Assembly (NCBI GenBank): GCA_963682025.1
Contig: OY821520.1
Location: 84,225,465 to 84,289,464 of the forward strand
DNA from: Cordilura impudica
Taxonomy: Eukaryota > Arthropoda > Insecta > Diptera > Scathophagidae
DNA: 64,000 nucleotides
Direction of reading: 5' to 3'
Position numbers and translations under genes: made by a program. Below are positions 55,654-64,000 of this stretch, piece after piece. The stretch's first letter is position 1, and each line of letters opens with the position of its first letter. Below the pieces are notes generated by a model. That model made no database searches. It saw nothing but the letters and a program-made list of their open reading frames with translations, and was not told the DNA's origin.

Positions 55654-56915
55654 TTAATTAATTTTTAAACTTTTTGATATCTGCAAATTTGTTTGATTTT
55701 GTATAAAACTTAGTAAGCTATTTCTCATGTTAGTAGAGGGTGGTAAATTAAAGTTGGGTTGCAATAGTTGAGTGCTGGCTTCATCATCTTCTATATTCAA
55801 ACCTATAATAATGTTATGGAGAATACAACAAACCATAATTCAGTCACTACACTCCTTGTTATTTTCATCACTTGAAATTCTAAATTTTAACTCCTTTAAG
55901 CTACCAAATTTTTCTTTAAGACTGCCAAAGCAATTTTCGATCCGTACACGATATTTTGAGAAGTATTTGTTAAACTTTTCTCTTTCTTCTCTTGTGTGTT
56001 TTGAACTGTTTTGCCTGAATGGCGTTATTAAAAACGATTTTAAAGGATATGCGCTATCACCAGCAACCCACTCGCAATTAGATAAAAAGTTTTGTGGATG
56101 TTTACCAATTGGGCAATTTATGAAAATTTTTGCATCATGGATACTACCAGGGTATCCAATTGTGACTTGCCTTATTCGCAATTTATGGTCACACACAGCT
56201 TGCATTTTGACAGCATATTGCCGTTTACGGGAAAAGTAAAGTTCATGCTTTTTGTTAGGTGCTTCAGCTAACTTTATTTCAGTTCCGTCAATATAACCAA
56301 CACATCCAGGCATCTCGTGGCTTGTTTCAGAAGCTAGTTTTATTCTTTCGGTTTCGCTAGGCCAATACAGAAATCGGTGCTTTAAGTTTAAAATGGCTTT
56401 AAAAATACGTCTGGTCACATTTTGAATAGTGCCACCATCACCTATACCAAAAAGAGATGCACATTTACGTATGGTTAGCCCATCGCCTGATGATCCCAAT
56501 CGGAAAAGCACTATTTTCAACTGCATCTCTATTGGAAGTTGTGCATTGGAGTTTTTTGTTTTAAAGACGCCACTATCTCTTATTAAATCCAGGATATATG
56601 CAAATTCAGCTGGAGGTACGCGAACCATTTGGTTAAACCTGTTGTTGTCGAAGTTTCCCAATACTTTGTGCTGCCAATGTGTTGATTTTGGTAGTCCTAG
56701 ATGAACGCTTCTGCGATTTTTCAGCAAGCAAATCATGTTCATCCTGAAAATTTCATTAATATCATCCTCCTCTTCTTCATCATCTAAAAATATATTTTTT
56801 TAAAGATAGCAAAAAAAATTTTCTACCACTTACCTGAATCAACCATAAGTATTTCAAATGCATAATTTTCGCATAAAGCTTTTATAATTTTACTTTTTTC
56901 GCTTTCAAAAGGCAT
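55654..56915 (-). pseudogene. PIF/Harbinger transposase, two exons, one in-frame TGA
   Basis: DDE nuclease of the Harbinger (HARBI1-like) family. Exon 1 56915-56834 starts ATG (MPFESEKSKIIKAL). A 50-nt intron 56833-56784 has GTAAGT and TTTAG borders. Exon 2 starts in phase with DDEEEEDDINEIF and continues through MNMICLL at 56742. Counting from that Met: GYIDGTEI (D152), GYPGSIHDAKIF (D203), VAGDSAYPL (D229) and RVRIENCFG (E269). A TGA at 55842-55840 stands in the CSDxIMVCCILHN block, where a Trp codon TGG is likely. The same frame continues 60 more residues to 55654. Otherwise there is no break, so one substitution separates this copy from a full frame. The N-terminal part has no other domain that I see. 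Confidence 0.85.
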
Positions 56916-57549
56916 TTTTATTTTATGTATTTTTGTGATATTTTGTGTTTATGTTAATGACATCTTGAATTTGACGTTTTTCAGATTTTAGTATATGAAT
57001 ATACAACAGGTTGTTCACATACATATGTACTATTTCACGTCTTGTATTTCTTTACAACTTACAACGTTAGTACACCTTATGAATTCCCTAATTGTTGTTT
57101 GTCCAAAATAATCTTTATCATTTCTTACTCTTTATAACATTACAAATAAAAAGACAAAGCAAAAATTGTAAACTAAAGAGCCGTTATATTTTTCTTTGCA
57201 AAAAACTCAAAGTGGCACTATTTCAGTTGGACAAAACAAAAGCAACTTTAACTTTCATGTTTAACGGCTTATTTTTGCATTCTCTTTTAATTTAATTTAA
57301 GTTGACTGCCAGCTAGTTGCGTTGTGAAATTTAAATTTAAATCAAATCGTCATTGCTCGTAATAAATAATCCGAAAACTTTGAAAATTAAATTAAAGAAA
57401 GAGTCAAATAGAATTAGCTAAAAAGCATAATATTAATAAATCTATAATATCTTGGTTACCTATAAAAAAAATATAAAACAACAAAATCTGTAAAAAGAAC
57501 TTATACTTATATTTCAATTCTATTTCGCTAAAATGCTTATCATATCGAT

Positions 57550-58060
57550 ATTTGAAGTCTTCATTTTGCACAAAAATATCAAAACTGGACGCATGAAAAA
57601 TGGAAAACTGTGTTATTTAGCGACGACTCAAAATTTATTTTGATTAACTCGTACGGAATGTGCACTGTTCGTCGACGGATTTAAATATAGAGACATTCTT
57701 ACTTATGTTATGAAGCCATAATCTAAGTGGAAGATGCCGCTTTGTTGATACTTCAACACGACAACGACCAGAAACATACTTCGGAGATGCTAAAAGAGTG
57801 GCTCGCTGAAAATGGGGTTCAAACACTTCATTGGCCGGCCCAATCAATTGATCTGAACCCTATTGAGAACTTATTTGGCATTTCAAAGCGGCGAATAGCT
57901 GGTCGGGCTTTCACTTCCAAACAACCTTTAAAGGGAGCGTTGGAAACTGAGAGGAAAAGCATTCCAGTCAATATTATCAACCACCTTATTGAATCCATTC
58001 CAGGTAGATGCCGCGAAGTTATAAAAAACAACGGATTCTTCACTAAATATTGCATAATAC
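57550..58060 (+). pseudogene. Tc1-like transposase relic (host of the Harbinger)
   Basis: THEKWKTVLFSDDSKFILIN with the first catalytic Asp at about 57600-57650, two stops and a frameshift, then from 57727 LQHDNDQKHTSEMLKEWLAE, WPAQSIDLNPIENLFGISKR and LIESIPGRCREVIKNNGF to the C-terminus. The second Asp and the last Glu are present. The N-terminal DNA-binding half is missing or was displaced, as the region between the Harbinger end and 57540 gives no recognisable peptide. It lies between the TIRs at 54164 and 58258. Confidence 0.85.
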
Positions 58061-58260
58061 TAACTGTTGCTTTTTTTTGGCCCAATTACCAATTTCAGTT
58101 TTTTTTTTATATATTCTTCTTTTAGTTTAAAATTTTAGTTTTGTCTTTTTATTTGTAATGTTATGAAGAGGAAGAAATGATAAAGAAAATTTTGGAAAAA
58201 CAACAAATACAAGAAAGGTCAATAGTGATTTTAGTTGCTTTTGTTCTGACCAAGACTGTA

Positions 58261-60059
58261 TCTGTAAAATATCAAGGTATAAATAAACCTTTAAAAAAGT
58301 TTATTTGTTAAACATTTTATCTGAATACGCTTGTAATAATTTAATTTAAAATTGTAATATGTTAATTTAAAGTTACAAAGATAGATTTAATGCAAAAAAA
58401 TCCACAAAATACAAAAATATGTCCTATATGAATTAAAAAAAAAATAAATCAAAATTCATCTTTACAAATTTGTAGTAGAAATAAATATCAAAACAATTAA
58501 TTAAAGATAGTGATGTACATTACATCGAAATAAATTTCTCGTTATTTCTAGGCTTTATTAGGTTAACATAACTTTTTGTGAAAATTTACATTTAAACTTA
58601 TTTTCTTATATAAAAAATAAAAATCAATTGATAAAATCCGATTCGCAAGAGTTATCCGTCAAATAATTGAATGTGTTACTAACAATAAATAACGTGACAT
58701 TTAGAGAATATATAAGGGTTTTCACTCTTGGTGTTATATTTATATAACATTGTATTGTATTGTGTATTGTAAATTAATGAATCAGCTGATTTTTGTTTTG
58801 TTTTCCACCAATTTGAAAACTAAAAATATCAGAAAGGATTTGAAGATAAGAAAAATGACGTAAATGCTGAATTTACCTAACGGTCCATCTTTATTATTTA
58901 TTTATTTATTATTTTGATCCATTTTTTTTTTTATTTATTTTAATAGTGACCACAAAATGAAAAATAAAATTAAGCAATTGTTTTGGCAGCTCAACGATCA
59001 ACTGTTTTCGTCTTGTAAATGTTTAGTCTTGTTAATGTACTATACCTTTTACCCTTGTACTTTAACCACAGCGTAGTAAATTTTCATTTCATACATTTTG
59101 TTGTTGAGGTGTTGTAAATAATAGTACTTTTACTATATCTACAACATTTACAAGGGTTACAAAGGTACTTTACTAGCAAGAGTGAAAACCCTTTATATTT
59201 ATTTTCCCTTGAAACAAGTGTTGCCATCCCTAGAGATTTTTTTGTAAAGTCTACTGAAAAGTGAATAAAAAAATATTCACTTGTCTTAAGCCTTGTTAGA
59301 TTTGGGATGGTTTTAAAGAAAAAAAAATTGAATCTGACAATTATTATTTAATAGGAAATATATTTGAAATACTTCAAGCTCCTAATCTGAGAGCTTTTTA
59401 CAAAAGAAATATTCTGAATTCATCAAAAGATAATAAATTAATGATAAAAAAATTTGAATTAGGAAAATTGGAAATGTTTTGAAAGTTTTAATATACGGAT
59501 ATTTTTCTATAAGTTCAATATTTAGAGTTCTTAAAAGAAAAACTGTTTACATCTAAAGTGTTGCAAAAATTATTACGAAAATCTCATTAATTTTTGTTTA
59601 TATAAAAATCGTTAAATAGGTATCGAAGATTTTATTTATACCTAGGTATTTTTTGAAGAAAATGTTATTTTTTTATTGTTATTATTTTTCGTTCATATTG
59701 GTGCTTTTTTATATTTATTTCTCGAAAATGTGGCAATGCCAGCCTAAACTAATATGGCACGCGAAGTATAACAATCAGAGTTCAGAAAAAAACACACACT
59801 GAATAAAAAACTCGTACATATATGTAAACAAACATAACTTAGGCCAACACACACATATTTTTATTTTCATATCAATTATGTTTGTTTTTAAATTTTCTTC
59901 GGTGCCCAACACAACCATGACTGTGTTCGTTTTAATATTTTGTTATTTACACGAACATTTTTCTATCACGTACTTTTTGTTTCAATCACACATAAAGCAT
60001 ACATTTTTGAGTGTTGCTTTATTTGAAGTTCATGTTCTGGTACGTGTACTGAAAAAAAA
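58261..60059. other. No supported gene
   Basis: AT-rich. At 58700-59200 GTAAATTTT, TTGTAAATAATAG, TTTACAAGGGTTACAAAGGT and ACTTTACTAGCAAGAGTGAA words recur around TAAGGGTTTTCACTCTTGG (58727) and its inverse at 59173-59192 (AAGAGTGAAAACCCTT). This suggests a roughly 470-bp TIR element, about 58724-59193. No coding. Confidence 0.45.
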
Positions 60060-60096
60060 GACAGAACATGTACAATAAACAGGTTCGAGTTCAGTT

Positions 60097-60301
60097 ATAT
60101 TTTAAGTCGTGTTGTGGCTCGTGTAGTAAGAAAAAACAGAACATGTACAATAGACAGGTTCGAGTTCAGTTATATTTTAAACACGACTTAAAAGTTCAGT
60201 TATATTTTAAACACGACTTAAAATATAACTGAACTCGAACCTGTTTATTGTACATGTTCTGTTTTTTCTTACTACACGAGCCACAACACGACTTAAAATA
60301 T
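60097..60301. repeat. 84-bp near-perfect inverted repeat (hairpin)
   Basis: The left arm 60097-60180 and right arm 60218-60301 are reverse complements with one mismatch that I can see (TAGACAG versus TAAACAG), separated by 37 bp. A direct copy of part of the arm (ACAGAACATGTACAATAAAC...TATATTTTAA) precedes it at 60060-60104. Confidence 0.92.
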
Positions 60302-61839
60302 CGGAAAACTGAAACAATGTACAATAATGTTCTCCTAATTCTAGAAATCTCTTATAAGAAATATCTTAGCTTACGTCCACTGTATGTGTGAAGCTCCCAT
60401 CTATTTAAGGGGGTCAATCGTTGGCATATTTTTATAGTAAGATTTCTATAGTAGAAGTTTTGTTCGTGTCAGTTATATCGTCTAACCGACTCAGGATGTG
60501 AGGCTACGTCGATCGTTATAACAAATAATTAAATGAAATATTCGTTTATCACAAAGTTCGGATATAAATTACGATGCAAGAACATAATTTGGACAGTGAT
60601 TCTGTTACTAAAACTAACCAGTACTTCTGGAAGTAAATGCAATTCTTAAAAATATCTGTATTCTTTGTATACAGCTTAAAACTATCGGTGCATTTTTTTT
60701 CTCATTTTGATTCCCCAACCTAATGTTACATAAAATTTATGATATTTAATAATGAATTTAGCTTAAAGCATTTTTTTTTTGTACTTATGTATATTGATGC
60801 AATAAATTCTACAATAATATTTTAAAATTCCTTCAGCATGCAAAAAATATACACAAGTTAATACATAAAAAAATATATAAGTATATAGAAATCAATATGT
60901 ATGTATGTAATGCAGGCAATAAAGGAATCACCCATTATTGTAAATATCGGCCATTACATGATAGAACGGCCAAGTGGAGGGGCAAATCAACGATATATTT
61001 TCCAATGTGTTTCTGAAAAACACTAAGAGATGAACGTATATCAAACATGAGGAGAATCAAAAATTCTTCAATGAGTCTTAAAATTTCGTCAAACTAAAAA
61101 TGGCTCCCGAACTGCATGACCCTAAAAGTAAATTTTGGCCACTTATGCTTTGAATGTCCGTTATACTATTGGGGGTCAAATTGCAATTTAAATACCCCAG
61201 CTGCGACAGAATAAAAACACATTGTAGACTTAAATATAAGAACACCATCACACCATTTACTCTATTTAGGTGCGTGTGTAACTATGGTCAATGGACAAAA
61301 TGTCGATTTGGTATTTTTATGCTTTTAATTGAAAAAATGTTAAGATTTAATGTAGCAGCTCTTCCGTTCTCTTAGAAGGGAAATGCAAAAGTGTTGGCTG
61401 TTTGTTGTTGCATATTTGAGATGGAGACCATTGGTTTCCGTTGTTTGGTCGGCCATATTTGTGTTGCCGCATATTTGTAGCATTTCCGTTTTAATGATAA
61501 TGTGGGTGTTATAGAGTTTTTTGTATCGTGTTTTGCCTTGACATCAGGTTGGGGCATATTTATTTGTTAGCAGCTGTGTCTTGACTGTCTGAGAGCCGGT
61601 TGTGTGTGTGTGTTTTTTTTTTTTATGTTAAGGTTAATGATAGAGTTCAATTGTGTAAACTATAGATAAAATGCTACTCGTAAGCGAAAAAGGCAATGAA
61701 ATGGTGATACGTTAAAATTGAAAAAAAGAATGCACATGTGTCATTTTGTTTAAACAAATAAGTATATTTTAATTATGGACTCGTACATAACAACGAGTTT
61801 TATCATTAAACAAATGTGCTGTCTAAATATGCAAATAGG
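60302..61839. other. No recognised transposon; possible unique DNA
   Basis: A (GT)n-T run lies at about 61600-61622. Sequence at 61380-61560 (TGTTGTTGCATATTTGAG) looks less repetitive than elsewhere. Frames of 60-73 residues lack recognisable content. Confidence 0.4.
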
Positions 61840-63389
61840 CAGGGCCGGCCCTAGGGTCGAGCCAGTAAGGCCATGACTCGGGGCGACTGGCAGATAGGGG
61901 AGCCATATATAAAAAAAATTAAATCAATCCTTCCCAAGATATTATGTTATTTAATAAGAAAAATAAAAAAATTTATATGTAAAAAAATTTTAGATAATGA
62001 TGAAATAATAATATTTTTTTTTTCTGTTGTTTTTATTTAAGAAATTCATGTGTACCACATAGTAAGTAGGACTTGCATTTTATAATATTTGAGTTTTTTT
62101 GGAATTAAAAGAATGACATCTAAACAAATAACGAACTAGTTTTTCAAACCAACGAAAATCAGTAATTTTGCTCGGAAGAAAGTGTTTTGTGTAAATAAAA
62201 ATAAAATAATTTATTGAAAATATAATTTCCCTCTTTTTTTCGTAGATAAAGAAACCCGCCAACATGACACAGAGTGCCTAATTTAGCCAGTGGTTAATTT
62301 CCTTATTCTTTATTTTGGTACAAAGAAATTTTATATATAAATTTTTATGCTTGCAGATCCCAGCCCTCGAAATTCGAGTGCAACTTCTAGGAAATTTTAT
62401 TTTTTCATTTAAAAAATTATTTTATAAGACCCTAAAGGTATGCTAATCAATTTTAGCCAATTCACAATTCAACACTTTTTAAATATCGATTGCGTTATTT
62501 TTACGTTATTGATTTATGTCCAAAATTATTTTTCAATTCAAAACAATTAATATTGTGAATGAAGAAATCAAACTAATTTTTTTACAAATACATTAACAAA
62601 TTTAGTAATAATACACATAGCATTGTATAGTTTTATGTATGTGAGCATAATCCAAAAAGAAATACCTTTCAAATGAGGAATGTTTGGTCAAAATAGGACT
62701 TAAACTGATACATTAACATCGGTCACAAGAAATCGCCTTGCCTATTAATATTATTGATATGAATCAAAGTGGTTGAAATTCAATTGTTCCCTCCCACCCC
62801 AAATAAAAAAATATTTCTCAAACAACCTAACATAATAATTAAAAAAAATTATAAAAACCAAAAAATTGTATGCTGCCAAAATTTAAAACTTTAAAAATAT
62901 TTCAAAAGAATAATTAGCGACTAAATGCTTGCAAGATGAAAATGTTCTTCTGTTAAAAGTTCTGTGTAAGAAATGTAAGTCGCCGATGAGCTTTAAAATC
63001 ACAGTCTTTTTGAAGAAATAGTTTTAATTTTTCAATTTTTCAATATGAAATTAAAGTTAAACGAAGTGCTTCATGCGCGCATCACTGTTCATTTCAGATT
63101 TGAGTCAGTTATACAATATCTAACCCTTTTCCGAAATTTAAGCCCACATGATATGATAATTTCGAATCCTGGAATAGTGGTCGAACTTGACGAGTCCAAA
63201 TATTAAAATAAATATTAAAATAAATATTAAAATAAAAAAATTTGGGAGTTTACTATAAATTATAAAAATATTTTTTTAAAAATTCATAATTTAGGTTAAA
63301 CATAATAAAGTTTTTATTGCTGGTCAAAAAGTATGGGACACGATTTAGAACTTTGACCTAGGGCGACACAAATCCTCGGGCTGGCGCTG
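61840..63389. mobile_element. hAT-like non-autonomous element with nested Helitron
   Basis: Left end CAGGGCCGGCCCTAGGG (61840); the right end in reverse complement is CAGCGCCAGCCCGAGG (ending 63389); related to the 37134 hAT ends. Flanking 8-mers CAAATAGG and TACATAGG match at 6 of 8. No usable frame inside. A Helitron occupies 62350-62757. Confidence 0.65.
62350..62757 (-). mobile_element. Non-autonomous Helitron-like element, copy 4
   Basis: On the minus strand starts A|TCAATAATATTAATAGGC and ends with the CTCGAATTTCGAG hairpin and CAAG|C in place of CTAG|T. 408 bp; the most diverged of the four. Confidence 0.7.
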
Positions 63390-63454
63390 TACATAGGAAG
63401 CTAGCTTATCAAATGATTTGAAGATAAGCTTATGGTGACTACCAATTTAGAAGG

Positions 63455-63575
63455 TTTTTTGATGTGTAAACATCTATAGGCGCAGGGGGGTAAATTTTTA
63501 TTTCACAATACAATCAAAAAAACAGCGTAGCATGTGCTACTTATGATTGTATTGGTGAAAAAATTATAATATCCC
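63455..63575 (+). repeat. Dispersed repeat C, copy 2
   Basis: GATGTGTAAACATCTATAGG, CGCAGGGGGGTAAATTT and CACAATACAATC...TGATTGTATTGGTGAAAAA; inverse of 20510-20665. Confidence 0.75.
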
Positions 63576-63888
63576 TACAGGAAGCCTGGGGTCAAGTCAC
63601 CACTTTTGTCTACTATTTTGTTGACATTGTCAATGAAGCGTCTACACTATTTACTGTATCTGTCAAAAAAAATTTTCCATAGTGAAGTTGGGAGTTCTGT
63701 TTCTTCTTGATTTCTATAGTTTTGTTTGAAAAACACGTGGTTGGACGAAAAACTAAAACAAGATATAGAAAAATTTAATATAAATATAAATAAAATTATA
63801 TTTTATAATAAATCAAATAAAAAAAACATAATTAATAAACGAAGATATAAAAGAAAAGTGAGAGAACCATCAAATTTGTATAAGAATA

Positions 63889-64000
63889 TCTGGTTCCAAT
63901 GTCTACATATGGTCCCATGAGAACTACCTAGTCACTAGTAAACCTCTGGTTCCAATGTCTACATATGGTCCCATGAAAACTACCTAGTCACTACCTAATC
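63889..64000 (+). repeat. 56-bp tandem repeat, at window edge
   Basis: CTGGTTCCAATGTCTACATA...ACTACCTAGTCACTA appears twice with a 56-bp offset and a third unit appears to begin at the end of the window, so the array may continue. Confidence 0.85.

Larger units (their letters stand above)
54227..57088. mobile_element. PIF/Harbinger element with two genes
   Basis: Imperfect ends: GGGTGTTCACAAGGGTGTCC from 54227 and, in reverse complement, GGGAATTCATAAGGTGTACT ending 57088, each followed by CTAA-type words and GTTGTA repeats. Flanks TTA/TAA fit a TWA target. A DNA-binding partner gene runs on the plus strand and a DDE transposase on the minus strand, convergent, the standard Harbinger plan. 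Confidence 0.85.
54164..58258 (+). mobile_element. Tc1-like transposon with nested Harbinger
   Basis: TIRs: left CAGTGTTGGTCAGAACAAAA at 54164, right (reverse complement) CAGTCTTGGTCAGAACAAAA ending 58258, matching for about 38 bp with two differences; TA on both sides (54162-54163, 58259-58260). The transposase relic is at 57550-58060. A Harbinger element of 2.86 kb sits between the left TIR and the coding region. Confidence 0.9.

Overview
The window looks like a stretch of intergenic or large-intron DNA from a higher dipteran fly, probably a calyptrate or other schizophoran. It is very AT-rich. It carries a gypsy-group errantivirus, Tc1 and mariner transposons, Jockey/CR1-like LINEs, and an interspersed repeat built like those common in Drosophila. 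The species call is inference. I found no convincing host gene, rRNA, tRNA or CRISPR array; almost everything recognisable is transposable-element DNA of differing ages.

Layout. 1-2225: AT-rich repeats and one copy of a dispersed repeat (repeat A). 3709-5600: end and C-terminal transposase part of a Transib (RAG1-related) element, minus strand. 7440-9995: decayed LINE, minus strand. 11593-13524: foldback-like element with GC-rich inverted arms. 14851-17031: tandem duplication, a hairpin repeat and an unclassified TIR transposon. 17150-18490: Tc1 relic holding a Helitron. 19083-20508: 1.4-kb heptanucleotide-based low-complexity tract. 22324-30824: an intact errantivirus with identical-looking 528-bp LTRs, a TGTA target duplication, a primer-binding site, a leader repeat array and intact gag, pol and env frames; this is the youngest and most complete element. 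30890-35520: Tc1 pieces, two copies of dispersed repeat B and a LINE tail. 36770-42263: hAT-like outer element packed with nested insertions (repeat B, a second hAT, a TA-flanked element, repeat A). 42620-45470: a mariner-Tc1 chimera present twice, with a Transib between the copies and an apparent empty/filled target site. 45557-53837: Helitrons, a MITE, Tc1 relics, repeat B copies and a 5'-truncated Jockey-like LINE. 54164-58258: a Tc1 element with clear TIRs containing a two-gene PIF/Harbinger element. 60060-60301: an 84-bp near-perfect inverted repeat. 61840-63389: a hAT-like element holding another Helitron.

How the parts work together. The errantivirus is the only unit that appears able to make all of its own proteins: Gag, then Gag-Pol through a T-TTT-TTA slip site, and Env probably from a spliced RNA. 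Its leader has 11 copies of a CCCTAAAG(A/T)AGTGCA motif in the position where gypsy carries its Su(Hw) insulator. The Harbinger element has both expected genes (a MADF/Myb-like DNA-binding partner and a DDE transposase with a 50-nt intron), but the transposase has one in-frame TGA and the partner gene has frameshifts. The remaining transposases and LINE reverse transcriptases are broken. Nesting order gives a relative history: repeat B and Tc1 relics are old, the Harbinger is younger than its Tc1 host, and the errantivirus is the most recent arrival.
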